Shown here in pieces: positions 45,143 to 54,641 of a stretch of DNA of 64,000 nt. The stretch's first letter is position 1. Each line of letters begins with the position of its first letter. The position numbers and the translations under genes were made by a program. The notes beneath the pieces are model-generated. The model searched no databases. It was not told the origin of the DNA and worked only from the letters and a program-made list of their open reading frames with translations. The stretch is from JANTGF01 sp963750735 (lineage in GTDB: Bacteria > Bacteroidota > Bacteroidia > Bacteroidales > VadinHA17), in the NCBI GenBank assembly GCA_963750735.1, contig CAVVRY010000008.1, positions 186,001 to 250,000 on the forward strand, written 5' to 3'.

Positions 45143-47923
45143 ATGAAAAAAGTTGTACTTCTTTACCTCTTGATGCTATTGCTGCTTCCTTCTGAAGCAC
45201 AAGAAAAGGTTCAAAGCCTCCATTTAAAAGACGCCTCTTTTAAAGAGTTTGTTGATAGCATTGAAAAGAAAGTAAATTATAAAATATATTACTCTGATGT
45301 TTGGGTGGATAGCCTTTCTCTATCTGTTGATGCCAGTAATGAAAAGCTTGAAGAAATTTTAACCAGGACCTTAGCCGATAGTGGCTTCACTTTTATTGTT
45401 TCCGACGATAATAAAATTATTCTCTCTAAAGGATATACTATTAAAACCGATTTTAAAGAGGAATATGAGAAATACCTGGTTGATAATATGTCAAAAATTG
45501 ACTCAAGTATTTATATTTTACCTTCAAATAATATTGAAGAGGAGAAACAAATTAACGATGAATTCAGAGTTTTTAAAATTGGGAATCCTTCAGAAATTCA
45601 CAGGGGTGGTACAGTTGCTCTCTCGGGGTATATTAAGGAGGCTGGTACCAATTTACCCATTATCGGGGCAGTAGTATATGTTGAAAAACTAAAGGTAGGA
45701 GCAACTTCAAATATCGATGGATTTTATTCTCTTTCTCTTCCAAGAGGCCAGCATATTGTCGAATACAGGACCATTGGTATGCGAACCACAAGACGCAATC
45801 TTATTATGTATTCTGCTGGCAGCTTCAATGTTGAGATGCTAGAGAAGGTAAACCAGCTTGATGAAGTTACTATTACTGCAGACCGGGAAAATAAAGTGCA
45901 GAATTTGAGGATGGGAACCGAAAAACTCAGCATAAAGATGCTGAAGCAAATTCCAATGGGAATGGGAGAAGTAGATGTGGTAAAAAGCTCATTATTATTG
46001 CCTGGTGTACAAACTGTTGGTGAGGCTGCCGGTGGATATAATGTTCGGGGTGGTAGCACAGATCAGAATCTTATGCTGCTGAATGATGCTCCAATTATAA
46101 ATCCTTCGCACTTTTTTGGTTTTTTCTCTGCTTTTAATTCAGATGTAATTGGTGATGTCACCTTGTATAAAAGTGGAGTTCCTTCAAAATATGGTGGAAG
46201 AATTTCTTCGGTAATGGACATTGAACTAAAGGAGGGAACCAGGGAGAAATTTAAAGCTAGTGGGGGTATCAGTCCGGTAACAGGTCGACTTATGGTAGAG
46301 GGACCAGCAGGAGGCAAAGCAAGCTATATTTTGAGTGGTCGTACCACTTATTCAAACTGGATAATGAAACAACTCTCCGATAAGCAGTTGCAACAAAGTA
46401 CTGCCAGCTTTTACGATATCCAGGGAATGACTAATATTGATATTGATAAAAATAATAGGCTTTCAATTTCAGGCTATTACAGCAAGGATAAATTTAATTA
46501 TTACCTGCAGAGTGCCTTTGATTATAGCAACTTTGCTGCTACTGTTAAATGGAATCATACCTTCAAACCCAACCTATATGCCGACTTTTCTGCCATCCTG
46601 AGCAATTACAATTACCAGATAAGTGGTATTCAGGATTCGACTGCAATGAATTCGATGTTCTATAGGCTTAATCAGAACATTGTAAGGGCAGATTTCACCT
46701 ATTTCCCGGCGGAAAGACACAAAGTTAATTTTGGTTTGAATGCAAACTATTACTGGCTGGCCCCCGGTGAACTGATACCCCTCAACGATTCTTCCCAGAT
46801 CGTGCCCCTGAAACTGCAGGATGAGCGATCACTTGAAACTTCAATTTATGCAAGTGATGATTTTGAAATCTCTCCTTTAATAACTATTTCAGGGGGATTA
46901 AGATTCAATATGTATGCTTCATTTGGTCCTTATACAGACTATGAATATTCAGGTAATGCACCACTTTCACCTGAAAGCATCATCGACACTTCTTATTATA
47001 GTAGTGGACAATTGAGAGCCTTCTACCCCAACCTTGAATTCAGATTATCTTCCCGATTTCTTGTAGGTGGAGGCTTTTCATTGAAAGCCGGTTACCAGCG
47101 AATGTTCCAGTATATTCACATGATTTCAAACACCACCGCTATCTCTCCTACCGATATCTGGAAATTAAGTAACAAATATATTAAACCGCAAAGAAGTGAT
47201 CAGTTTTCATTTGGGGTGTATAGAAATTTTAAGAAGAATACAATTGAAACTTCTGTTGAGGCATACTATAAAATCTTAGACAACATTATTGACTATAAGG
47301 GTGGAGCTCAGCTTCTTATGAATGAGTACCTTGAAACGGAGCTCATAAACGGAACTGGCAAGGCTTATGGGGTTGAAATTATGGCCAAAAAAACAACGGG
47401 GAGTATTACAGGGTGGATTAGTTATACATATTCACGTATTCTGCATAAAGTAGATGGACCTTTTGCTGAAGAAAAGATAAATGGCGGTAACTATTTCCCG
47501 GCAAATTATGATAAACCACATGATCTTAAGGTTGTAGTTAATTCAAAATTATCAAGAAGATTCAATGTGACAGCCAACTTTGTTTACAATACAGGCAGGC
47601 CAATCACTTATCCTGTTGGGTATTATAATTTCAGAGAGGTTGACCAAATTTTCTATTCCAATAGAAATGAATTCCGCATACCTGATTACATAAGACTTGA
47701 CTTAGCTGCTACGTTAAATGGGAATCTAAAAGCCCGCAAACTAAATCACTCCTCATTTACCCTTGCGGTATACAATGTTTTTGGTAGGCGGAATCCATAT
47801 TCCATATTTTTCAAACTTGAAGATGGTCAGGTGAATGGATATAAGATGTCAATCTTCGGTCAACCTATTATCACGCTCACTTATAATTTCAAAATTTTAG
47901 GGAATGCCTCCGATGATTTTTAG
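45143..47923 (+). CDS. TonB-dependent receptor with STN and CarboxypepD domains
   Basis: This 926-residue outer-membrane receptor imports an unknown substrate, energised by TonB. A signal peptide (LLLPSEAQ) precedes an STN domain (residues about 22-97, SLHLKDASFKEFVDSIEKKV). A CarboxypepD_reg domain (VALSGYIKEAGTNLPIIGAV) follows, then a plug (AAGGYNVRGGSTDQNLMLLND) and a 22-strand barrel ending in ITLTYNFKIL with a short tail. STN domains usually signal to an anti-sigma factor, but no FecI/FecR pair is nearby. It follows the secreted protein gene by 8 bases. With the divergent DUF4249 lipoprotein it may form a receptor-partner pair. Confidence 0.93.
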   Translation: MKKVVLLYLLMLLLLPSEAQEKVQSLHLKDASFKEFVDSIEKKVNYKIYYSDVWVDSLSLSVDASNEKLEEILTRTLADSGFTFIVSDDNKIILSKGYTIKTDFKEEYEKYLVDNMSKIDSSIYILPSNNIEEEKQINDEFRVFKIGNPSEIHRGGTVALSGYIKEAGTNLPIIGAVVYVEKLKVGATSNIDGFYSLSLPRGQHIVEYRTIGMRTTRRNLIMYSAGSFNVEMLEKVNQLDEVTITADRENKVQNLRMGTEKLSIKMLKQIPMGMGEVDVVKSSLLLPGVQTVGEAAGGYNVRGGSTDQNLMLLNDAPIINPSHFFGFFSAFNSDVIGDVTLYKSGVPSKYGGRISSVMDIELKEGTREKFKASGGISPVTGRLMVEGPAGGKASYILSGRTTYSNWIMKQLSDKQLQQSTASFYDIQGMTNIDIDKNNRLSISGYYSKDKFNYYLQSAFDYSNFAATVKWNHTFKPNLYADFSAILSNYNYQISGIQDSTAMNSMFYRLNQNIVRADFTYFPAERHKVNFGLNANYYWLAPGELIPLNDSSQIVPLKLQDERSLETSIYASDDFEISPLITISGGLRFNMYASFGPYTDYEYSGNAPLSPESIIDTSYYSSGQLRAFYPNLEFRLSSRFLVGGGFSLKAGYQRMFQYIHMISNTTAISPTDIWKLSNKYIKPQRSDQFSFGVYRNFKKNTIETSVEAYYKILDNIIDYKGGAQLLMNEYLETELINGTGKAYGVEIMAKKTTGSITGWISYTYSRILHKVDGPFAEEKINGGNYFPANYDKPHDLKVVVNSKLSRRFNVTANFVYNTGRPITYPVGYYNFREVDQIFYSNRNEFRIPDYIRLDLAATLNGNLKARKLNHSSFTLAVYNVFGRRNPYSIFFKLEDGQVNGYKMSIFGQPIITLTYNFKILGNASDDF

Positions 47924-47952
47924 TTGCTTCTTTTCGCAAAAATTTTACTATA

Positions 47953-48165
47953 ATGAATTTTCAAGAGATATTATCTGAACAGCAAAAAAATTTCCTTTCA
48001 AATAATACGAAAGACATTTCATTCAGAATTGAGCAGTTGAAGAAATTCAAATCTGTACTAAAGAACAATTAAAAAAATCTTATAGAAGCCATTTATTCTG
48101 ATTTTGGAAAATCAGAATTTGAGACACATATAACGGAACTGTCGGTGGATAAACCAATTAAATAA
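47953..48165 (+). pseudogene. Remnant of an aldehyde dehydrogenase gene (N-terminal part)
   Basis: Starting at ATG 47953, the frame reads MNFQEILSEQQKNFLSNN, then FRIEQLKKFKSVLKNN, an in-frame TAA at 48070-48072, then KNLIEAIYSDFGKSEFETHI and a final stop at 48163. The combination FRIEQLKKLK...LYADFGKSEFE is the classical N-terminus of Bacteroidota NAD(P)-dependent aldehyde dehydrogenases. Only about 65 of some 460 residues remain, and the rest has been deleted up to the kdsB start. The internal stop shows decay rather than a 3' truncation alone. Confidence 0.75.
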
Positions 48166-48172
48166 AATCATT

Positions 48173-48943
48173 ATGAACTTCTTAGGTATTATACCCGCAC
48201 GATATCAATCATCACGATTCCCAGCCAAACCAATGGCAGTTATTGATGGGAAATCAATGATCAAAAGAGTCTGGGAACAAGCAGCCAAAGCTATGGACAA
48301 TTTGGTAGTAGCAACCGATAGTGAGATTATAAGAAATGAGGTTGAAAGTTTTGGCGGGAATGTGGTCATGACCGATACAAGCCATCAAAGTGGTACAGAT
48401 CGTTGTGCAGAGGCTGTAGAAATCTTTCAAAAAGAAAAAGGAGTTGAAATTGATGTTGTGATAAACATTCAGGGCGATGAACCATTTATCGATCCAAAAC
48501 AAATAATTCAGCTTATGGAGGCATTTTCAAATGCTGAAATCCAAATTGCCACACTGATAAAAAAAATAACTGACACTGAATCATTGTTCGACCCGAATGA
48601 ACCTAAGGTAATTGTGGATAATAACTTCAATGCTAATTATTTTAGCAGGGCAACAATTCCCTACAACAGGAAAGAAAAAGAAAAAAATTGGTTGAAATAT
48701 CATACCTACTATAAACATATTGGCACGTATGGGTATTCAACCGACACATTAATTGAAATTTCAAAACTTGAGAAAACTCCTTTGGAAAAACTTGAATCCC
48801 TAGAACAACTCAGATGGTTGGAATCAGGTTATAGTATAAAATGCCTAATAACTGAAATCGATACCTTATCAGTTGATACAGTGGCAGATTTAGAAAATAT
48901 GAGGGAAAAGGGTTTCCTTAAGGATTTTAAACTTCCTCAATAG
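48173..48943 (+). CDS. kdsB: 3-deoxy-manno-octulosonate cytidylyltransferase
   Basis: KdsB activates Kdo as CMP-Kdo for lipid A core synthesis in the cytoplasm. The nucleotide-binding start (IIPARYQSSRFPAKPM) and the TSHQSGTDRCAEAV, NIQGDEPFI and HIGTYGYSTDTL segments are diagnostic. Length of 256 residues is normal. It starts 8 bases after the aldehyde dehydrogenase remnant and converges with the DegV gene, with one base between the stops. Confidence 0.96.
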   Translation: MNFLGIIPARYQSSRFPAKPMAVIDGKSMIKRVWEQAAKAMDNLVVATDSEIIRNEVESFGGNVVMTDTSHQSGTDRCAEAVEIFQKEKGVEIDVVINIQGDEPFIDPKQIIQLMEAFSNAEIQIATLIKKITDTESLFDPNEPKVIVDNNFNANYFSRATIPYNRKEKEKNWLKYHTYYKHIGTYGYSTDTLIEISKLEKTPLEKLESLEQLRWLESGYSIKCLITEIDTLSVDTVADLENMREKGFLKDFKLPQ

Positions 48944-48944
48944 T

Positions 48945-50735
48945 TTATTCATACATAAAGGCAACTGCTACAGTATTTGAACCAAGATGTGTTCCTATTA
49001 CCGGAGAAGTATTAAGAATGGATAAAGGTGATTTTCCTGCCACGGGTTCAATTTTTTTAAGGAACCAATCAGCTCCTTCTTCAAAATTTGCATGAAGTAT
49101 GAAATAATTCCATACCTTTTTCTCATTCATCATTACCTTCATATGCTTTACTATCCTCCTCATATTTCCAGCCTGACTGAGTGTTTTATCCATTAAGAAA
49201 GTCTTCCCTGATTTATTGACTGAAATTATTGGCTTAACTCCAAGAAGTCGTGCAAACCATCCTTTAAGGAGACTTACCCTACCACTTTTAACCAAATTCT
49301 TCATTGATTTAACACTAACCAATACTTCTGTAAAGTCTGCCCACTTATTGTACTCAGCCAAAATCTCATCGTGAGTCATCCCATTCTCAATTGCCTGGGC
49401 TGTGCGATATACCAGCAATCCTAATGGCCCAGATAAAGTTTTGGAATCGAGCACTGTTATCCTTTTTCCTGATTCAGTGGAAATTTTTTCAGCTGCTTTT
49501 TGTGCGCCACTTACAGTTCCACTCAACCCACCTGAAACATGAATTGAAATTACTGAATCATAATGAGTTAAAAGTCTTGAGTACAAATTTGTAAAGGATT
49601 TTAAACTCGGTTGAGAAGTGCTGGGTAAATCACGGCTCGCATCCATTAAGGAATAAAACTGATCAGGATTGATCGTTACTTTATCAAGATATTGGTTTTC
49701 TCCAAAAAACAGATTAAGAGGAACAACATTGATCTGATATTTTTCAAGAATATCTTCTGGAATATCACAAACTGAATCAGTAACAAGTGCAATATTCCAT
49801 TTACGCTGATGTGCTGCAGCATATTGCTTTCGCATATCATCCGCTTTTTGGTATGAAAGAGTCCCCGTTTCTCTTAATTCAGTCATTAATTCAGAAGGGT
49901 GATTGGTATGTACATGGATTCGGGCTAATCTTTCAGTTCCGGCCATAACAACAGAATCGCCATAAGATTTAATAATGGTTTCTATCTTTTTGCGATCGAG
50001 GCTTTCACCCTTAATAAGTGCTTCAGTACAAAAATTGTAATTGAAAGTTTCATGTGTAACTTCCGGAAAATCATCTACAATTTCGATGCTACGACTGGCT
50101 GATAATAGATTTTTAATATTCCTTGTCCTCAGAAATTCATTCATCCCTTCTAAAAACACCACAAATCCTTTTGCGCCAGCATCAACCACATTGGCTTTGG
50201 CCAGAACCTTTAATTTCTTGGGTGTATCCTTAAGAGATTGCTTGGCTATTTCGATGGAACTTGAAAATACAGCTCGAAAATCATGCTCTGAATTTTTATG
50301 CTTATACATGAATTCAGACCATTCTCTTATCACAGTCAGCATTGTACCCTCTACCGGGTTAGCAATGGCATCATATAAATATTTAATTGATTTTTTAAGA
50401 GATGTCGCAAAATCTTCCAGGTTAATGGTGTTGCAATCGCTAGTTTCTTCATTCAGACCACTTAAAAACTGAGCAAAGATGATCCCTGAATTTCCACGGG
50501 CTCCCACTAATGCAGCTTCAGCAATTTTACCTGTTAGCACCTTATAGGATTGATCAGGCTTTATTGAATCAAGTATAGACCGAATGGTAGACGCCAGGTT
50601 TGATCCTGTATCTGCATCGGCAACCGGAAAAACATTGAGTTTATTAATTTCCTGCTGATGCTCGAGTATCTTTTTGGCGCCGGAATAAAATAAGTAGAAA
50701 AAATTTCTTCCGTCTAATAAATCCTGATTCTGCAT
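48945..50735 (-). CDS. DhaL-DegV fusion (fatty acid kinase FakA-FakB like)
   Basis: The N-terminal DhaL/Dak2 domain includes KLNVFPVADADTGSNLAST (residues 32-50), the ATP-Mg site. There DADTGS replaces the usual DGDTG. A FakA middle domain follows (NFCTEALIKGESLDRKK, RIHVHTNHPSEL). From about residue 313 a complete DegV/FakB lipid-binding domain is fused (NIALVTDSVCDIPEDIL, TSQPS, HVSGGLSGT). In Firmicutes FakA and FakB are separate proteins that phosphorylate fatty acids. An upstream ATG at 50870 would add 45 hydrophobic residues and overlap the GSCFA gene, so the ATG at 50735 (596 residues) is preferred. Confidence 0.88.
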   Translation of the reverse strand: MQNQDLLDGRNFFYLFYSGAKKILEHQQEINKLNVFPVADADTGSNLASTIRSILDSIKPDQSYKVLTGKIAEAALVGARGNSGIIFAQFLSGLNEETSDCNTINLEDFATSLKKSIKYLYDAIANPVEGTMLTVIREWSEFMYKHKNSEHDFRAVFSSSIEIAKQSLKDTPKKLKVLAKANVVDAGAKGFVVFLEGMNEFLRTRNIKNLLSASRSIEIVDDFPEVTHETFNYNFCTEALIKGESLDRKKIETIIKSYGDSVVMAGTERLARIHVHTNHPSELMTELRETGTLSYQKADDMRKQYAAAHQRKWNIALVTDSVCDIPEDILEKYQINVVPLNLFFGENQYLDKVTINPDQFYSLMDASRDLPSTSQPSLKSFTNLYSRLLTHYDSVISIHVSGGLSGTVSGAQKAAEKISTESGKRITVLDSKTLSGPLGLLVYRTAQAIENGMTHDEILAEYNKWADFTEVLVSVKSMKNLVKSGRVSLLKGWFARLLGVKPIISVNKSGKTFLMDKTLSQAGNMRRIVKHMKVMMNEKKVWNYFILHANFEEGADWFLKKIEPVAGKSPLSILNTSPVIGTHLGSNTVAVAFMYE

Positions 50736-50817
50736 ATTTTTAAGGTGAAAAACGGCCAAAGATAGCCAATAAAAACAGATTCCTAAAATGTCAACGGTTG
50801 CAATCCCCAATATAATT

Positions 50818-51807
50818 TTAGCTGTTAGCCAGTTGAGATAATTTTTCTTTTTCAGTGGAAAAATCAACAATCGGGTACTCTTTCTCCAATTTATTTATTT
50901 CCTCCAGTGTTTTTTCAACAAAATTCAAATAGGATTTAGAATTAACATCAAAAGGAGTATGCAATAGTGCTTTATTAATTTTTAATATCCTTGGAACTAC
51001 TTTCAATGATTCTTTATCAATTATGTTTTGACTAAATTTATCCCATATGTAATTTATGGCTACCTCAGAAAGATGAATCATATCCTTAGCATAAAACCTA
51101 TAATCTCTTAAATCATCCATCATAATTTCATAAGATGGAAAATAGTAAACATTCTTATGAATATCAGCCAACTGATTTACAGCCAGAAGTAGTATTGATT
51201 TACTAATCTGATTTCCTTCTGCCCCATCCTTCCAATGTCTTATTGGACTAACGGTAAAAATAATCTTCATCGTTGGATTATTAGAGATAAGAGCCTCTAA
51301 AAGAGGGGCATATTCTCTAACAATCTCATCAACCTTAAGTAATCTTCGTCTAAAAGCAGAGGCTGGCAATTTATGGCAGTTTGACACTACATCTCCTGTT
51401 TCAATTCTCTCAAAAACACGGGCAGTTCCAAAGGTGATGAAGAGATATTCCGACTTTGAAAGATGTTGAGAAGCACTTCGAATGGAATTATTAATGTTCT
51501 TTAGGCATACCTCTTGATTGGAATTAGAAAAACTACTATGATGATAAAAGCTAAACCAATTTTCATTAAAAAAGTGCAATTCACTAGCCAGAAAGCTTTT
51601 GTTCTTTAAAAGAATTTCCAAACTGCTTTTAACCGAAATAGGGTTGTAGACCACCCCAAATGGATTTACTTCAGCTCTGAACTTTAAGTCCTGCATACGT
51701 GATCCAATATGCTGAGTAAAACAGGAACCTATGAATAATAATAACGAATCATAAGAAATTTTCCAGGGATATTTTTCAGGGAATACCTCAGTTCTAAATT
51801 TGTCCAT
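50818..51807 (-). CDS. GSCFA domain protein
   Basis: The product (329 residues) contains the motif family name-giver GSCFTQHIG near the start, followed by EVNPFGVVYNP and HLSEVAINYIW near the end, which form a GDSL/SGNH-like fold. GSCFA proteins are Bacteroidota and Proteobacteria proteins of unknown esterase-like role. An ATG at 51843 would add 12 residues and overlap the restored stop of the alpha/beta hydrolase gene. The ATG at 51807 leaves 13 bases between them and is chosen. It lies upstream of the DhaL-DegV gene with a gap of 82 bases. Confidence 0.88.
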   Translation of the reverse strand: MDKFRTEVFPEKYPWKISYDSLLLFIGSCFTQHIGSRMQDLKFRAEVNPFGVVYNPISVKSSLEILLKNKSFLASELHFFNENWFSFYHHSSFSNSNQEVCLKNINNSIRSASQHLSKSEYLFITFGTARVFERIETGDVVSNCHKLPASAFRRRLLKVDEIVREYAPLLEALISNNPTMKIIFTVSPIRHWKDGAEGNQISKSILLLAVNQLADIHKNVYYFPSYEIMMDDLRDYRFYAKDMIHLSEVAINYIWDKFSQNIIDKESLKVVPRILKINKALLHTPFDVNSKSYLNFVEKTLEEINKLEKEYPIVDFSTEKEKLSQLANS

Positions 51808-51820
51808 TTTAATACATTTT

Positions 51821-52655
51821 CTAAAGTTCCTGTATCCAATCAATCAGAAAGTCAAAAACTTCTTCCTTCTCAGGCTCATTGTGTATCTCATGATATAGTC
51901 CATCCCATATTTTCAACTTAAAATTTTGAGGATTTGCATTGAAGAAGGTCTGACTACCATGCCGGGTCAGTAATTTGATCGTCACTTCCATGCATCAACA
52001 ACAAAGGAACAGTTAGCATTGAAGCATTTTTCAAGGCATATTCAGCAGCATCATTTAGAGAAATAGCCATTTTAAGAGAAACTTTGCTATGTACCATTGG
52101 ATCCTGGATATATTGTTCCACAACATCCTTGTCTCTTGAGATATTGTCAGGATTCACAGATGAGCTAGTATCGATAATTAGATTTGGGGCAATTTTCGAA
52201 AGAAATCTCACTGTTGAAAGGAAAATTTTACCAGGCTTATTCTTCAGGATTAACCAGGGAGCTGTTGCAATTATCCCTCTGATATTTGATTTCCTGCGTA
52301 TACCATAATTCAGCACTATGTTTCCTCCCATACTATGCCCATATAAAATCAAAGGTAAGCCCGGAAACTTCAACATTGCCTGTTCAATCAATAGACCTAT
52401 ATCATTCAATACAGACTCATAAGAATAAAAAAATCCTTTCTTACCTTCAGATTTGCCGGAACAACATAAATCGAAACCAAAAAAAACATAGCCTTTTGAA
52501 ACAAATCTTTCAGCCCAATGAGTATACCTGTTTATGTGCTCCCCTATACCATGAACAAAACAAATTACTCCATTTAATTCATCATCAGGTGCCCATAATT
52601 GCATTGAAAGCATTCTGCCTTCCTGGTTCTTTACTTCAAATTCTTCATGCTTCAT
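51821..52655 (-). pseudogene. Alpha/beta hydrolase (monoacylglycerol lipase-like), frameshifted near its 3' end
   Basis: The hydrolase has the oxyanion segment CFVHGIGEH, nucleophile Ser108 in LYGHSMGGN and the acid in HGSDDQITDP. The frame then reads AW and stops at 51954-51956. With one base skipped at about 51955-51962, translation continues GSQTFFNANPQNFKLKIWDG and LYHEIHNEPEKEEVFDFLID to a TAG at 51821. That restored tail contains the catalytic His (YHEIHNE) and brings the length to 277 residues, as expected for the family. The truncated 233-residue form lacks the His and would be inactive. The restored stop lies 13 bases before the GSCFA gene. Confidence 0.85.
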
Positions 52656-52705
52656 TCTTACATATTTGTATGGAGATTAATTCTATTTGAATCCTGGAAT
52701 TTTAA

Positions 52706-52713
52706 TACCTTTG
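52706..52713 (+). promoter_or_regulatory. -7 element (TACCTTTG) before the YjbQ gene
   Basis: TACCTTTG matches TAnnTTTG perfectly and lies 23 bases before the start codon. A TTG 16 bases upstream is closer than normal for this promoter class. Confidence 0.45.
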
Positions 52714-52736
52714 AATTACGATCTAAATGTAGAAAA

Positions 52737-53150
52737 ATGCAGGAATTAATACAAATTAGAACTCCACAGCATGAAGGGCTTTTTGATATTACAGAGGAGG
52801 TGAAAAGGATCTTGCAAACCAGTGGGATCAAACAGGGCTTAGTAAATGTATACGTGCGGGGAGCTACAGCAGCTATAATGATACAGGAGAATTGGGATCA
52901 ATCAGTTCAAAACGATGTTATTGACCTGTTAAGGAAGCTTATTCCAAATGGGGTATGGCAGCATGATTTGCAGGATGGAAATGGGGATGCTCATTTGAAA
53001 TCAGGAATTGTTGGCCCCAGTGAAACCATCCCGGTAATAAACGGAAAGTTGGGCTTATCAACATGGCAAAATATCTTTCTATGTGAATTCGATGGCCCAA
53101 GAAGTAGCCGGGAAATTGTTGTTACACTATATGATAGTACTTCGAAATAG
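52737..53150 (+). CDS. YjbQ family protein (secondary thiamine-phosphate synthase-like)
   Basis: The 137-residue cytoplasmic protein shows the family pattern: GLFDITEEVKRILQTSGI, VNVYVRGATAAIMIQEN, NGDAHLKSGIVGPSETIPV and LSTWQNIFLCEFDGPR. Some family members have weak thiamine-phosphate synthase activity, but the true role is unsettled. The usual HTT motif reads RGAT here. A longer frame from 52647 would start inside the divergent promoter region, and the ATG at 52737 fits the family. The gene diverges from the alpha/beta hydrolase gene and has a consensus -7 element. Confidence 0.88.
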   Translation: MQELIQIRTPQHEGLFDITEEVKRILQTSGIKQGLVNVYVRGATAAIMIQENWDQSVQNDVIDLLRKLIPNGVWQHDLQDGNGDAHLKSGIVGPSETIPVINGKLGLSTWQNIFLCEFDGPRSSREIVVTLYDSTSK

Positions 53151-53173
53151 TTAGACAATTTAAGGATTAGAGC

Positions 53174-53621
53174 TTATCTGGCGATTCGAGTAATTGTTTC
53201 TACGCTAAAGGTTCCCAATATAGTCAGTGCCAGGGTCCAAAAAACAACTCCTGCGAGAGTCCAGTAAAGAAATATTTTTTGCTTCTTAACAAGTGTTAAA
53301 CCTAAAACGATAGTCATTGGGGGGCCAATCATCAAAGCGCCAAAAAATCCCAGGCCAATTTGGCCATACTTTTCAAATAATTGTAATGCATTTTTCTCCT
53401 TCTTTGATTTCCCTTTTTTAAACCGCCTCTTAATCAGATATTTACGAATTCTGGTTCCGAAGAAAAACAAAATTAAAACACCTAATATAGAGCTCAATGC
53501 AGTCGCGATAAAAATATAAAAAGGAGATACACTGTAATATAAATCCAATTGAAAGTCCTTTCCACATGCCAGTCATTCCCACCAGGAAAACGGTAAGTAC
53601 ATCATATGATAAATCACCCAT
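53174..53621 (-). pseudogene. Small multidrug export family-like membrane protein, N-terminal frameshift
   Basis: A continuous frame of 124 codons begins MDLYYSVSPFYIFIATALSS. In another frame just upstream MGDLSYDVLTVFLVGMTGM and WKGLSIGF supply the missing N-terminal membrane segment, starting at 53621. Skipping one base in a short T run near 53545 joins both into 148 residues. The joined protein matches the putative small multi-drug export family (PF06695) in layout: three to four membrane segments, a basic loop (KRRFKKGKSKKEK) and the KYGQIGLGFFGALMIGPP motif. Transport substrate unknown. It lies downstream of queG on the same strand. Confidence 0.65.
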
Positions 53622-53690
53622 ATAAGCTCTATTTAGGTAGAAGATGGTAAAAATAAAACAAAAATATTGTTGTTGGATTATTGGTAAGTA

Positions 53691-54621
53691 TTATTCTGCA
53701 ATAAAATCAAGATTTCGCTTGAAACCACTGTATTTTGTTCTCTGGATAGCTGATTTTCGGAACAAAGTTTGAAATTCACTTTCTGATAAAGCATGCCAAT
53801 CAAGTGGTGATTTTTCAAGAAAATCACTTTTTGGTTCAAAAGCATGTAATTTATGTGGTTTAACTTTTGAGTTCCAAGGGACATACATCCTGGCAAATGT
53901 CACAACCAAATACCCTATTTTGAAATTTGCCCTTCATTTCTAAAGGTATTCCCCCTGTTTTTTCAATAGTAAAATAGGAGATACATTTACTGCCATCGAC
54001 CACGTATGGCCTAACAATGGCACCTGTAGGGCAGGCATCCAGGCATCTGGTGCAAGTACCACAATAATCTTTTGAACCAAGTTCATCGTACTCAAGTTCA
54101 AGATCAATGATCAACTCTCCAAGGAAAACAAAGGAACCATGCTCTTTGGAAATAAGCATAGAATTCTTTCCTATCCATCCCAACCCGCTCTTTGATGCCC
54201 ATTTTCTTTCAAGTACCGGTGCCGAATCGACAAAAGCCCGACCGCTTACTCCTTCAATTTCATCAGTAATGTATTTTAATAATTCCTTCAGCATTGGTTT
54301 CATCACAAAGTGATAATCCTCCCCGTAAGCATATTTCGAAATTACCGGTGATTCCGAATTGGTTTGTGCTTTTTCCGGAAAATAATTTAATAATACCGAG
54401 ATGACTGATTTTGCACCCTCAACAAGCTTCCTGGGATTGACTCTTTTTTCAAAGTGGTTGGCCATATAGCCCATTTCGCCATGCATCCCCATTTTTATCC
54501 AGGTATCCATGTACCTTGAGTCCTCCTTGAGGTATTCTGCACGGGAAATTCCACATGCATTAAATCCAATTTGTAAGGCTTTAGCCTTTATAAGACTGGC
54601 AGGATTTTTATCTTTCTTCAA
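53691..54621 (-). pseudogene. queG: Epoxyqueuosine reductase QueG, frameshifted
   Basis: QueG reduces epoxyqueuosine in tRNA to queuosine with cobalamin and two [4Fe-4S] clusters. The ferredoxin motifs CGTCTRCLDACPTG and CDICQDVCP are visible. The frame then runs out as LELKS with a stop. Skipping one base at about 53874-53880 (CCCTTGG) restores PWNSKVKPHKLHAFEPK and SAIQRTKYSGFKRNLDF to a stop at 53691. That gives 309 residues, the family's usual length. The ending KRTKYxGxKRN is highly conserved in QueG, so the shift is clear. A run of three C is a possible site. The gene is downstream of the AmpG-like transporter, with 20 bases between them. Confidence 0.9.
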
Positions 54622-54641
54622 GTTTTACCCAGATTATTCAA

